DNA of 33,377 bases from Variovorax sp. YR752 (lineage in GTDB: Bacteria; Pseudomonadota; Gammaproteobacteria; Burkholderiales; Burkholderiaceae_C): the NCBI GenBank assembly GCA_945860785.1, contig CAMATD010000030.1, positions 1 to 33,377 of the forward strand. The letters run 5' to 3'. The stretch's first letter is position 1, and each line of letters opens with the position of its first letter. Both the position numbers and the translations under genes were made by a program. The notes beneath the pieces are model-generated. The model made no database searches. It saw nothing but the letters and a program-made list of their open reading frames with translations, and was not told the origin of the DNA. Shown one piece after another: positions 8,304 through 17,340 of the stretch.

Positions 8304-8468
8304 TTTCAGCGCGTTTCCAGCGAGACGAATGAGCCTTGCTCGCGCCAACCGTCAGAAAAATCCTGTTGTCGCCCATCCGGTTGCTTCTGTCCACTGTGCT
8401 CAATCGGCGGTCTGTTCGGCGTCGGCTCGACGAATCCATAGCGCGCCGGAGCGCTCACGCCAAGCCGA

Positions 8469-8710
8469 TCAACCCCAAGACAGGTCAGCCAGTTCGAGCA
8501 AACTTTCGTCGAGCGCCACGAGGTCCTTAAGCAGGAGCAACATCGCTTCATTCATGTTGAACGCGTCTCCTGTGAGTATTTGCCAAGACTCACTCTCAGC
8601 GTCGTGCGACACCAAGAGAATAGGCTTGGCCCCTCCATGATTGACTTCACGGCGAAGCACGCAACGTTTGGCGCTTCCTCGAAGGGCCATATATCGTCAG
8701 GATTTGGCAT
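8469..8710 (-). pseudogene. Small conserved hypothetical protein, frameshifted
   Basis: Translation from ATG 8710 gives MPNPDDIWPFEEAPNVACFA..SIMEG. The remainder, AKPILLVSHDAESESWQILTGD, followed by a Leu-rich helix and ELADLSWG, lies in another frame. The two halves join if one base is restored in the CCCC run at 8630-8633. The restored 80-residue protein matches a pattern I recall for small proteins of unknown function (DDxW.F.D.PN..., then VSHD...WQFL.G). The family function is unknown. It is isolated between the DUF4365 gene and repeat copy c. Confidence 0.7.
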
Positions 8711-8762
8711 ATTTACTTTTCGGTGAGATGGTCGACAACTGACTCTATAGAGAGGCGACTTT

Positions 8763-8826
8763 GAACGTCGGCTTGTGGCCGACTGTAGCCGGACAGGTTG
8801 TCGGCTCAAAGGGCCCAAAGCGGTAG
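8763..8826 (+). repeat. Dispersed palindromic repeat, copy c
   Basis: The left arm GAACGTCGGCTTG leads into the core TGGCCGACTGTAGCCGG (8776-8792). The right arm is GGGCCCAAAGCGGTAG (8811-8826), 35 bases from the core start. Left GCTTGTGGCC and right GGGCCCAAAGC can pair as a hairpin stem. Confidence 0.75.
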
Positions 8827-8942
8827 TAGATATTGTCCCCAAGCAGGCATCCAAATGCACTTTGTGTTCGATATGAATGTCTGGCAGCGACTGCTACTTG
8901 CTTGGCGGTCGCTTTCGCGCGACCCGCACGGCTTCCTATGCG

Positions 8943-9533
8943 TCATGCATGGACCACCAACGTGGTGAGAGGGCCTGTTGTCAGGTGTCCGGCTAGCGCC
9001 GAAAAACTGCTGACATAGACGTCCCAGAGGTACTGCCTTCCCTTTGGCTGCCTCCGTGGAGGCTTAAATCGGAATTCAAGCACGAGATCCGGGCGAGGCT
9101 CGGCAACACGTTCGGCTCCTCGAACAAGGGTAACGCCGCCACCTTCGATCAGCTCGCCGATATCCGTCGTTAAATCCGAACTTGTAAGGTCAATGAGCCT
9201 TATTTGCGGCCCTCTCCCAATCTCTAATTTCTGAACAGCGAAACCTGTCTGCGGAAGGTGTCCGAAAGAACCGAACATCGCTTTCAAAAGCGTTGCGTCG
9301 TCACCTATCGAAGTCATGTAGATCAAGCAGGGTGGAAGCGTTGGAGCGGGAAACGTACTTGAAAACTCTGAAGGTGGCTGACCAGCTCTTACCTGCATGA
9401 AGTCGGTGAGCACATCCCAAACAAATCGGAGATCAACTTCGTCTTTCAGATCGAGCATCAGATGCCCGCTTCCCAGTCCTGCAACCGGGTGCTTCCACTT
9501 TGGGAGCCCCTCATAAGCGTCGATGTGTTCCAT
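8943..9533 (-). CDS. Hypothetical protein (196 aa)
   Basis: The protein begins MEHIDAYEGLPKWKHPVAGLGSGHL and is soluble, with mixed helix and strand character. Segments include DLRFVWDVLTDFMQVRAGQ, PPCLIYMTSIGDDATLLKAMFG and a C-terminal RQYLWDVYVSSFSALAGHL. No family is recognised and no catalytic motif stands out. The ATG at 9533 is preferred; an in-frame GTG at 9608 would run into repeat copy d. No clear ribosome site is present. The gene sits alone between repeat copies c and d. Confidence 0.65.
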   Translation of the reverse strand: MEHIDAYEGLPKWKHPVAGLGSGHLMLDLKDEVDLRFVWDVLTDFMQVRAGQPPSEFSSTFPAPTLPPCLIYMTSIGDDATLLKAMFGSFGHLPQTGFAVQKLEIGRGPQIRLIDLTSSDLTTDIGELIEGGGVTLVRGAERVAEPRPDLVLEFRFKPPRRQPKGRQYLWDVYVSSFSALAGHLTTGPLTTLVVHA

Positions 9534-9614
9534 TGGGAAGTTGAAGCAAAAAGTAGAGGACGGTGAAAACCGTTCGCGTGAAACTCGATGAGGGCTCAAT
9601 CCCGCCACAGCGGC

Positions 9615-9680
9615 AAATGTCGGCTTGTGGCCGATAGTACGTGTCCGCAGCCAAGCAGCAAGAGGCCCACAGCCAGTCTG
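9615..9680 (+). repeat. Dispersed palindromic repeat, copy d
   Basis: The left arm AAATGTCGGCTTG is nearly identical to copy c and leads into TGGCCGATAGTACGTGTCCG, a diverged core. The right arm AGGCCCACAGCCAGTCTG begins 35 bases from the core start (9628). It lies just downstream of the aroG stop. Confidence 0.65.
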
Positions 9681-9743
9681 AAGCCACCCGACGCGCCCAG
9701 ATCACGCGAGTAGCACCCGCAAGCAAGCAGGCACCTTCCAGCC

Positions 9744-10867
9744 TCACGCCTTCGACAGCCGCCGCCGCGCCTTGACCGCCGAAGCCAGTCCCTCGAGCAC
9801 CGGCACCGTCTGGGCAAAGCCGATGCAGGCATCGGTGATCGAGACACCGTGCTTGAGGGCGACGTCAGGCTTCAGGTCCTGCCGCCCTTCCTCGAGATGA
9901 CTCTCGATCATGAGGCCCGTGATGCGCCGCTCGCCGGCCGCGATCTGCGCCGCCACGTCTTCGGCGACCACGATCTGTCGCTGATGCTGCTTGCTGCTGT
10001 TGCCATGCGAGACGTCGATCATGACCTGGGGCCGCAGGCCGTTCGCCAGCAGCGCCTCGCAGCTGGACGCAACGTCCGCAGCAGAATAGTTGGGGGCCTT
10101 GCCGCCGCGCAGGATCACGTGACAGTCGTCGTTGCCGCGCGTCTCGAAGATCGCCGCCATGCCCATCTTGGTCATGCCCATGAAGGCATGCGGCGCGCGG
10201 GCCGCCAGGATGGCGTCGGCCGCGCCCTTGACGCTGCCGTCCGTGCCGTTCTTGAAGCCGACCGGCAGCTCAGGCCCGACGCCAGCTGCCGATGGCTCTG
10301 GCTCTCGGTGGTGCGGGCGCCGATGGCACCCCAGGCGATCAGGTCGGCAATGAACTGCGGGCTCAACAGGTCGAGGAACTCGGTGCCGGTCGGCAGCCCC
10401 AGGGTGGTCAGCTCGAGCAGCAGGCGCCGCGCGCGCTCCAGACCTTCGTTGATCGCGAAACTGCCGTCCAGGTGCGGGTCGTTGATGTAGCCCTTCCAGC
10501 CCACGGTGGTGCGCGGCTTTTCGAAATAGGCACGCATCACGATCAACAGGTCGTCCTGCAGAGAGTCGGCGACCGTCTTCAAACGCTGTGCGTATTCGAT
10601 GGCCTGGTCGTGGTCATGGATGGAGCACGGGCCGACCACGACGACCAGCCGGTCGTCGCGATCGTGCAGCACGTCGGCGATCGCCGCGCGGCTGCCTTCG
10701 ACCAGCGCCAGCGTGTTGTCGCGCACGGGCACGCGTTCCTGCAGCAGCGCAGGGGTGATGAGCGGACGAACGGCGCCGATGCGCACGTCGTCGATCCGGG
10801 TGGTGTCGAGCGTGCTGTCGCGGGAGCCGATTTCGGCGTCGTGGAGGGGGTCGTCGAGGCGGGGCAT
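9744..10867 (-). pseudogene. aroG: 3-deoxy-7-phosphoheptulonate (DAHP) synthase, class I, frameshifted
   Basis: DAHP synthase condenses phosphoenolpyruvate and erythrose 4-phosphate, the first step of the shikimate pathway. From ATG 10867 the protein has VVVVGPCSIHDHDQAIEYAQ (GPCSIHD at residues 79-85), MRAYFEKPRTTVGWKGYINDP and GTEFLDLLSPQFIADLIAWGAIGARTTESQ. It then shifts frame, and the rest (ILRGGKAPNYSA, VMIDVSHGNSSKQH, GLMIESHLEEGRQ) is in another frame. Restoring one C near 10262 (TGCCCGGTC expected, TGCCGGTC present) rejoins them as SCPVGFKNGTDGS. The restored length of about 374 residues is normal for AroF/G/H. aroG is a core gene, so an error or a redundant paralogue is more likely than loss. 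Confidence 0.9.
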
Positions 10868-11026
10868 GGTCGTGGCTGTGATTTCGAGCTGAACTACTTC
10901 GATTGTCCTCTCGAAGGCGCCCACAGCCGATTCGCCTTGCAACGCGGCCGGGCGGCTTTCGGCGGCTACGTCATTCGGCAGGCAAAATGCGCAGGGCAGC
11001 GGTCGGATGTCCGCTCGATGAAGGAG

Positions 11027-11460
11027 TCAGATGTCACTACTTGGCTCGTTGGCTTGACCTGCGCCAGGAGGCAGCCCTTCATATTGAGGCAGTGAGTCAG
11101 TGATCTCAAACCACGGCGCCTTGGACCCGACGTAGACATGGCAGACAGGTCTGACTTGCGGATCGTCGTCGAGGACGCCGAGCGCAAGCCCGTAGACAGA
11201 TGGCTTGGCATCGAGCTTGCTGATGAGGTTGGAGCCACATACCGAGCAGAACCCGCGGTAGTCGCCCGGCGATGACTCGTAATACCGGACCAGCTCTTCA
11301 CCCCTGAGCCAACGAAATGCCTTCGCCAGGACTTTGCCTCGCGCGCGGAAGGCCGTGCCGTGCGCCTTCCGGCACATCGAGCAATGCAATACAGCGGGTC
11401 TTTGATCGCACCGTCGATCTCGAACGCCACGCCCTGGCAGAGACAGCTTCCTCTCAGCAC
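11027..11460 (-). pseudogene. GFA/CENP-V family protein (glutathione-dependent formaldehyde-activating-like), frameshifted
   Basis: The N-terminal part reads GSCLCQGVAFEIDGAIKDPLYC. The C-terminal part, in the next frame, reads HCSMCRKAHGTAFRARGK, then YYESSPGDYRGFCSVCGSNL. These give the three cysteine groups that bind structural and catalytic zinc in GFA-type enzymes. One C is missing near 11386 (TGCCATTGC expected, TGCATTGC present). The GTG at 11460 is chosen because AAAGGAGG lies seven bases upstream; an in-frame TTG at 11463 is too close. The restored protein is about 144 residues. Formaldehyde activity is proven for only a few members, so the substrate is open. Confidence 0.85.
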
Positions 11461-11548
11461 CAATCAGCCTCCTTTCGGCAGATAAGCCTTGTTTTCCTAC
11501 TGGCTGGCAACGTGGACGCGATAGCGTAGCGAATGAGGGACGGCTTCT

Positions 11549-11697
11549 GGCCGAGGCTGTGTGAAAACTCAATGAGGTCGACATCACTCCGAAGGTCGAT
11601 CTCTCAGATGGGCCCAGGTTGCGTTTTTTCAGATGTGCCAAGGGGTCAAGGCCCCCCTGAAAACGTGACTCAATGGAGTTTTCACACAGCCTCGGCC
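11549..11697. mobile_element. MITE-like element with 22-bp perfect terminal inverted repeats
   Basis: The arms at 11549-11570 and 11676-11697 are exact reverse complements over 22 bp, with the element end reading GAGGCTGTGTGAAAACTC. The arms enclose about 105 bp with no coding sequence. The outermost GGCC on each side may be a 4-bp target duplication, making the element 11553-11693 (141 bp). The short length and lack of transposase fit a miniature element moved by a full IS elsewhere; the IS family is not assigned. Removing it and one GGCC rejoins flanks that resemble the dispersed repeat. Confidence 0.75.
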
Positions 11698-11708
11698 GGT
11701 GCCAGACG

Positions 11709-11900
11709 TCAGGGGCGTCTCTCGAAAGCATCGATCATGGAATACAGCCGGTGCAGTTCAGCTTGCCTGTCAGGCTGACCTTCAAGTAAATCGATTTCAT
11801 GCCGAACTCGATAGAACTCTGCTTCGCTGCGGATTTTTCCGCGATCAAGCACTTTGGCAAGTCGTCGTTCCTCATTTGCCATGAACTCATGGATATGCAT
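11709..11900 (-). CDS. Small hypothetical protein (63 aa)
   Basis: The product reads MHIHEFMANEERRLAKVLDRG, then SEAEFYRVRHEIDLLEGQP and AELHRLYSMIDAFERRP. It is a short, highly charged, helical protein, possibly coiled coil. No family is recognised. The ATG at 11900 overlaps the end of the upstream gene by 14 bases; a second ATG at 11882 is also possible. The overlap suggests co-translation with the upstream 95-residue gene. The MITE-like element lies just past the 3' end. Function unknown. Confidence 0.6.
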   Translation of the reverse strand: MHIHEFMANEERRLAKVLDRGKIRSEAEFYRVRHEIDLLEGQPDRQAELHRLYSMIDAFERRP

Positions 11901-12172
11901 GCTCGGTCGCCGCGAACCAAGCTTTTGCTACAGCGGGCCGCCATTCTTTCGGAAAGTCCGGTAGCGAATTCAGCATCTCTCGCCAACCTTGTTCCAATCC
12001 CGCAGCCACCTGCGAGGGGGTCGGCTTGGGAGTTCCTTCGCGGGCTGCGGCGACGAAGCCCCGCACTCCGCGCACATACTTGGTAGATCGCCTCTGGGGT
12101 CTTGCCCGGAATCTCTTTTAGAGCAAGACCGAACAGCTCATAGGTGGAACAAAGTTTCTCTACTTTTGACAT
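11887..12172 (-). pseudogene. Small hypothetical protein (~95 aa), frameshifted
   Basis: From ATG 12172 the frame reads MSKVEKLCSTYELFGLALKE, then IPGKTPEAIYQ. The continuation VRGVRGFVAAAREGTPKPTPSQ, followed by a Trp-rich tail (GWREML, KEWRPAVAKAWFAATEHAYP), lies in another frame. Removing one base near 12079-12081 joins them as IYQYVRGVRG. The family is unknown. It overlaps the 63-residue gene downstream, so the two probably form one transcription unit. The long inverted repeat at 12256-12339 lies upstream. Confidence 0.6.
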
Positions 12173-12255
12173 GGTGTGAACGTCCGCTACCGCCGCCGAA
12201 AGCCGAAGTGTCCCCAACATCGATGGCGCAGACAACAGCAGCCTGCCCACGTGCG

Positions 12256-12339
12256 CAGGACACCGGGTGCTCCCCGCAGCGAAATAAAGGAGGAGGCGAA
12301 GCCGGGGGACATTCGCGGAGGGGAGCACCCGGTGTCCTG
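12256..12339. repeat. Long inverted repeat, 20-bp perfect stem
   Basis: CAGGACACCGGGTGCTCCCC (12256-12275) is exactly complementary to 12320-12339. Imperfect pairing extends outward (GCG/TGC) and inward (GCAGCGAA/TTCGCGGA), and the central part is about 44 nt. It lies 40 bases past the cysE stop and upstream of the small gene at 12172. No T-tract follows, so a simple Rho-independent terminator is unlikely. A REP-like element or a strong RNA hairpin protecting the cysE mRNA end is possible. Confidence 0.75.
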
Positions 12340-12379
12340 TGCACGCACCCCGAACGCAAGCCCCCGAAAGCAATCCCCG

Positions 12380-13153
12380 CTACTTCCCCACAAGCTGAGT
12401 GAGCTTCTCCGCCTCGAAGCTCGCATCACGCGCCGCATCCCCAAGCACGCAGTCCTTGGTGCCAGGATGCGCAGACAGCTTCTCGATCGCCTGCCAAAGC
12501 AGCGCAATCTGGTGCTCCTGCCCCGAGGCATTGGCGATCAGTCCGCGCAGGGCCTGGCTCAGCGGATCGTCGTTCTGCGTCACGCCATAAGCCGAGAACC
12601 CCATGCGCGAAGCAGTTTCCTCACGCCGCGCCGCCGACTCGGCCTCGATGATGCGCGCCGGGTTGCCCACAGCCGTGGCGCCCGCAGGCACCGGCTTGGT
12701 CACCACCGCATTCGAGCCCACCTTGGCCCCATCGCCCACCACGAAGCCGCCCAGCACCTTCGCGCCCGCGCCCACCACCACGTTGCGCCCCAACGTCGGA
12801 TGCCGCTTGGCACCCTTGTAGAGCGAGGTGCCGCCCAGCGTCACGCCCTGGTAGATAGTGCAGCCGTCGCCGATCTCGGCGGTTTCGCCCACCACCACGC
12901 TCATGGCATGGTCGAAGAACACCTGCTCGCCGATCTTCGCCGCAGGGTGGATCTCGATACCGGTCAGCCAGCGCGACCAGTGCGCAATGAAGCGGGCCGG
13001 CCACTTGAAGCCATGCGTCCAACAGCTGTGCGCCCAGCGATGCAGCACCACGGCATGGAAGCCGGGGTAGACCGTGATCACTTCCCAGGCGCTGCGGGCG
13101 GCCGGGTCGCGTTCGAGGATGCACCGGATGTCGGCGCGCAGTCGAGAGAACAT
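12380..13153 (-). CDS. cysE: Serine O-acetyltransferase
   Basis: The enzyme transfers acetyl from acetyl-CoA to L-serine, the first committed step of cysteine synthesis, in the cytosol. The 257-residue protein has a short N-terminal helical region ([33 protein letters not shown]). A left-handed beta-helix of hexapeptide repeats follows, from about residue 68 ([20 protein letters not shown] through [20 protein letters not shown] to [17 protein letters not shown]). DHAM and GVTLGG are active-site strands. It is the EpsC-like short type, with an extra C-terminal tail of about 75 residues. The frame is intact. It runs in the same direction as trmJ upstream, with 78 bases between, and is probably co-transcribed or separately promoted. 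Confidence 0.94.
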   Translation of the reverse strand: MFSRLRADIRCILERDPAARSAWEVITVYPGFHAVVLHRWAHSCWTHGFKWPARFIAHWSRWLTGIEIHPAAKIGEQVFFDHAMSVVVGETAEIGDGCTIYQGVTLGGTSLYKGAKRHPTLGRNVVVGAGAKVLGGFVVGDGAKVGSNAVVTKPVPAGATAVGNPARIIEAESAARREETASRMGFSAYGVTQNDDPLSQALRGLIANASGQEHQIALLWQAIEKLSAHPGTKDCVLGDAARDASFEAEKLTQLVGK

Positions 13154-13231
13154 CGCTGCCTTTTTTGTCGTTATATCGATAGGGGCCGGGCAGTCTAAAG
13201 CCGGGGGTCTTCGCGTACGAACGATGGGGTT

Positions 13232-13966
13232 TTAGCTGTTTCGGGGGCCGCGGGCTGCGTCGGTCATGGCCTTGGCGATGCCGCGCAGGATGTGGATCTC
13301 CTCCGGCGTGGGCTGGACGCGGTTGAACAGCTGCTGCAGCCGCGGCATCAGCTTCTTGGGCGCGGCCGGGTCCAGAAAACCGATGTCCACCAGCGAACGC
13401 TCCCAGTGGTCGAGCATGCCCGCCACCGCCTTGGCATCGGCCGCCTCCACGGGCGCCGTGGCATCGCGCACCTCGTAGCCGCCCAGCGCCAGGCGCCATT
13501 CGTAGGCCACCACCTGGATGGCCGCGCCCAGGTTCAGCGAGCCGAATTTCGGGTCGGTCGGGATGCTCAGGGCCACGTTGCAGCGGTAGACGTCCTCGTT
13601 GCGCATGCCGAAACGCTCGGAGCCGAACAGGAAGGCGACGTGCTGCTGGTCGCCCTGCTTCACCAGCGGCTCCAGGTGCTCCCGGGGCGTGCGGGTGGGC
13701 GGGCCGAAGTCGCGCGGGATCATCGCGGTAGCGCACAGGTGGGTCACGCCGTCGAGGGCTTCGTCCAGCGTTTCGACGATGCGGGCGTTGGTGAGCACGT
13801 CCAGGGCGCCGCTCGCGCGCTGGATGGTTTCCTCGCGCCGCAGCACGTTGGCCCAGCGCGGCGCCACCAGCACGAGGTCGTCGAAACCCATGGTTTTCAT
13901 GGCGCGGGCGGCGGCGCCCACATTGCCGGCGTGGCTGGTCTGGATCAGGATGAAACGGGTGCGCAT
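13232..13966 (-). CDS. trmJ: tRNA (cytidine/uridine-2'-O-)-methyltransferase TrmJ
   Basis: The 244-residue SPOUT-fold methyltransferase uses SAM to 2'-O-methylate position 32 of certain tRNAs. [22 protein letters not shown] at the N-terminus is the family's substrate loop. [10 protein letters not shown] (FGSE at 114-117) and [14 protein letters not shown] (143-156) form the knotted SAM site. A helical C-terminal extension, about residues 175-244, follows, as in TrmJ rather than TrmL. The ATG at 13966 is chosen because the family begins right at this point. It is divergent from suhB, 112 bases away, an arrangement common in betaproteobacteria. Confidence 0.92.
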   Translation of the reverse strand: MRTRFILIQTSHAGNVGAAARAMKTMGFDDLVLVAPRWANVLRREETIQRASGALDVLTNARIVETLDEALDGVTHLCATAMIPRDFGPPTRTPREHLEPLVKQGDQQHVAFLFGSERFGMRNEDVYRCNVALSIPTDPKFGSLNLGAAIQVVAYEWRLALGGYEVRDATAPVEAADAKAVAGMLDHWERSLVDIGFLDPAAPKKLMPRLQQLFNRVQPTPEEIHILRGIAKAMTDAARGPRNS

Positions 13967-14078
13967 GGCGGGTTTGGAGACACTAACGGGCGGAGCCGGT
14001 AAAATGCCCGATTCTCGCCGCCCGCATCGCCGGGTCGCCTCCGGGGGACCAACCCCACCGTTCTTCTCACAATCCAGA

Positions 14079-15107
14079 ATGTCGTCCCCCAACCTGCATC
14101 CCATGCTCAATGTGGCCGTCAAGGCCGCACGCGCCGCCGGCGCCATCATCAATCGCGCCGCCCTCGACGTCGAGGCCGTGCGCATCTCGCAAAAGCAGGT
14201 CAACGACTTCGTCACCGAAGTCGATCACGCCAGCGAGCAAGTCATCATCGAAACGCTGCTTGGCGCATACCCGGGGCACGGCATCCTGGCCGAAGAATCG
14301 GGCACCGAACACGGCGCCAAAGACTCCGACTACGTCTGGATCATCGATCCGCTCGACGGCACCACCAATTTCATCCACGGCTTCCCAGTCTACTGCGTGT
14401 CCATCGCGCTGTCGGTGCGCGGCAAGATCGAGCAGGCGGTCATCTACGACCCGAGCCGCAACGACCTGTTCACGGCCACCAAGGGCCGCGGCGCCTACAT
14501 GAACGACCGGCGCATCCGCGTTTCCAAGCGCACCAGGCTCAGCGAGTGCCTGATCTCCACGGGCTTTCCGTTCCGCACCGGCGACAACTTCAAGCAGTAC
14601 CTAGCCATCATGGCGGACATGATGCCCCGCATGGCGGGCCTGCGCCGCCCCGGCGCGGCAGCGCTGGACCTGGCCTACGTGGCGGCCGGCTTCACCGACG
14701 GCTTCTTCGAAACCGGCCTCAACCCCTGGGACGTGGCCGCGGGTTCGCTGCTGGTCACCGAGGCCGGCGGCCTGGTCGGCAACTTCACGGGCGAGCCCGA
14801 CTTCCTCGAGCAGCGCGAATGCCTGGCCGGTGCGCCGCGCATCTACGGCCAGATCGTGCCGCTGCTCGCCAAGTACTCGAAGTTCGCCAACGTGGACGAC
14901 AAGCTGCGCGCCAGCGACCGCGTGCGCGCCGTGTCCGCCTCGACCAAGCCGAATGCCGACGCCTCGGTCGACCTCTACGCTCGCAGCACCGTCGCCGAGT
15001 TCGTCGACGAGCCGGGTGAAGGCGAAGCGCCCGCCGTTGCCGCCGCGCCTGCTGCGCCGCGCAAGCTCACGCGCATCCGCCGCGAGGGCGACGCTTCCGC
15101 CAAGTGA
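14079..15107 (+). CDS. suhB: Inositol-1-monophosphatase family protein SuhB
   Basis: The 342-residue protein is a Mg-dependent phosphatase of the IMPase family. Metal-site motifs are AEESG (71-75) and [12 protein letters not shown] (87-98), with the third Asp in [17 protein letters not shown]. SuhB hydrolyses inositol monophosphates and in enterobacteria also joins the NusA/rRNA antitermination complex. The C-terminus has an unusual Ala/Pro-rich extension of about 75 residues ([19 protein letters not shown]). The ATG at 14079 is used; an internal ATG eight codons on ([11 protein letters not shown]) is possible. The stop TGA overlaps the next gene's ATG (TGATG), which implies translational coupling to the FUSC transporter. 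Confidence 0.93.
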   Translation: MSSPNLHPMLNVAVKAARAAGAIINRAALDVEAVRISQKQVNDFVTEVDHASEQVIIETLLGAYPGHGILAEESGTEHGAKDSDYVWIIDPLDGTTNFIHGFPVYCVSIALSVRGKIEQAVIYDPSRNDLFTATKGRGAYMNDRRIRVSKRTRLSECLISTGFPFRTGDNFKQYLAIMADMMPRMAGLRRPGAAALDLAYVAAGFTDGFFETGLNPWDVAAGSLLVTEAGGLVGNFTGEPDFLEQRECLAGAPRIYGQIVPLLAKYSKFANVDDKLRASDRVRAVSASTKPNADASVDLYARSTVAEFVDEPGEGEAPAVAAAPAAPRKLTRIRREGDASAK

Positions 15108-17340
15108 TGCTGGGGCCCCGCGCCGCCGTCCGGGTCCGTGCCGCGCTGCGCATTGCGCTGAGCCATTACGTCGCGAGCGGCCTGACGGTCGCGCTCGGCC
15201 TGCTGTTCATCTCGGGCGGCGTGCACCTGTGGCTGGGCACCATCGCCGCCTCGGCCGCGGCCACCGGCGTGATCGTCACCGCGCCGCCCGATCTGCCCGG
15301 CCCGCGCCGCGGCAAGTTCTTCCAGATGCTGCCGGCACCGCTGATCGGCCTGCCGCTCTTCTTCTTCGTGCAGATGCTGCACACCGCGCCGATCCGCCTC
15401 GGGCTGCTGCTGGTGCCCGCCACCTTCATGGCCTTCCTGGCGATGGCCTGGGGCAAGCGCGGCATTCCCATCGCGATCGCGGTGATGTTCTCGATGGTCT
15501 TCTCGATGGCCACGCCCACGCCTAGCGGCATGGCCGAAGCCGTCGAGCGCACCTGGCACTTCGGGCTGGGCGCGGGCCTCTACGTGATCTGGGCCACGCT
15601 CGCCAACCTGGCGCTCAACGGGCGCTTTCGCACCCAGTCGGTGGCCGACGTGCTGTATTCGCTGGCCGCGCTGATGCGCACCAGGCCGGCCAGTTCACGC
15701 CCCAGGACGAAACCCGCGACATCCGCGACACCCCCGCCCCCGTGCTGGGCCAGCTGCTGCGTGAACAGGCCGCGCTGGCCGACCAGCTGCAGGCCACGCG
15801 CGACATCGTGCTCGAATCGCCCCGCACGCCGCGCCGGCAGCGGCTCGCCGCCATGCTGGTGATCGTGCTCGAAATGCGCGACTAGCTGCTCGCAAGCGAA
15901 CTCGACCTCGACGCGCTCCGGGCCCACCCCGCCCATGCCGATGCGCTCATCGACATGCGCCGCGTGCTCGAGGAGCTTTCCGACGAAACCGTGGAACTGG
16001 CCGATGCGCTGATGATGGGCCGCCACCCCGCCGCGGTGGCCGACCGGCGCCCGCGGCTCGCGGCCATCCACGTGTCCGCGGACGACGGCCACCATGGCCA
16101 CCTCGGCCTCACCGCCGCGATGCTGGCGCGCGGCCTTGCCAGCCGCATCGACCGCATCAACGACGAGGTGCTGCGCCTCTCGGCCATGGCGCGCGGCGAT
16201 GCCGAGCCCAACCTCGCCGTGGTGCGCGCCAACTGGCAGCTCTTCGTGAGCCCGACCGACTGGTCGTGGCGCCCCTTCTTCACGCTGTGGCGCTGGGACC
16301 AGCCGCCGCTGCGCCACGCCATCCGCGCCGCGCTGGCCATTGCTGCCGGCTATGCCATTGCGGTGTCGATGCCCTGGGGCTCGCACGACTACTGGATCCT
16401 GCTGACCATCGTGGTGGTGCTGCGCGGCAGCCTCTCGCAGACGCTGGAGCGGCGCAATGCCCGGGTCGCCGGCACGCTGCTGGGCTGCGTGCTGGCGGTG
16501 GGCCTGCTCTCGGCACACCCCTCGGCGCTGAGGCTGCTGCTGATCGTGACGGTATCGCAGGCCATTGCGCACAGCTTTGCGGTGCGGCGCTACCTGATCA
16601 CCGCGGTGGCGGCCACCGTGCTCGGCCTCGTGCAGGCCCACATGCTCAACACCGGCACCGCGCCCATCTTCGCGCTGTTCGAGCGCATCGCCGACACGCT
16701 GATCGGCGCCGCGCTGGCCTGGGGCTTCTGCTACGTGCTGCCTTCGTGGGAGCGCACGCAGATCCCGGCACTGGTGGCGCGCGTGCTCACCGCGCAGGCG
16801 CGGCACGCGCGGCTCGCGCTCGGCCTGGGCCAGCTGCAGGCCGTCGACACCAGCCCCGAGCTCGAGTGGCGGCTCGCGCGCCACGAGGCCTTCGACAGCC
16901 TCTCGGCCCTGGTGCAGGCCACGCAGCGCTCGCTCTCCGAACCGCGCGCGGTGCAACCGCCGCTCGAGCCGCTGGAGCATCTGCAGGCCCACAGCTACCA
17001 GCTGCTCGCGCAGTTGAGCGCCGTGAAATCGATGCTGGTGCTCCGGCGCGACCGCCTCACGCCGGGCGAAGTCGAAGGCCCGCTCGCGCGCACCGCGCAG
17101 CGCATCGAAGCGGCCATCGGAACCACGCCCACCACGGGCTCCTCTCACCCCGAGAGCACGGGCTCCACCGCCGTGGGCGGCGCGATTCCCCTGCCCGACC
17201 CGTTCGACAACGACATCAGCCCCTGGCTGCTGCGCCGACTCGACTTGGCCACGGCCCTTGCCACGCAGCTGCGCGACGACGCGGCGCGCATTCTTCAACC
17301 CCTGAACGAGACAACGCAAGCTTCGACCACCACCGCCTGA
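15107..17340 (+). pseudogene. FUSC-family inner-membrane transporter, frameshift plus in-frame stop
   Basis: FUSC proteins (YccS/AaeB-like) have two sets of membrane helices around soluble domains and are thought to export aromatic acids or similar anions. The first hydrophobic block (YVASGLTVALGLLFISGG to about residue 175) and second block (HAIRAALAIAAGYAIAVSMPW to WGFCYVLPSWERTQIP) are both clear. One C is missing near 15681 (CGCACCCAGGCC expected). In the restored frame a TAG stands at 15883-15885, where CAG would give EMRDQLLASELDLD. The restored length is about 745 residues, typical. It overlaps suhB at TGATG upstream and the MscS gene at TGATG downstream. Two independent lesions in one gene make true inactivation more plausible here than elsewhere. 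Confidence 0.85.

Noticed and set aside
5721..9680. Repeats as integron attC sites
   Set aside because: I see no GTTRRRY/RYYYAAC core pair and no IntI-like gene; only the spacing between cassettes is similar.
12256..12339. CRISPR or Rho-independent terminator
   Set aside because: There is only one inverted pair with no periodic direct repeats or spacers, and no T-tract follows the stem.
15580..17319. Long minus-strand open reading opposite the FUSC gene
   Set aside because: Gly/Arg/His-rich shadow; the plus strand shows clear membrane helices and conserved FUSC text.
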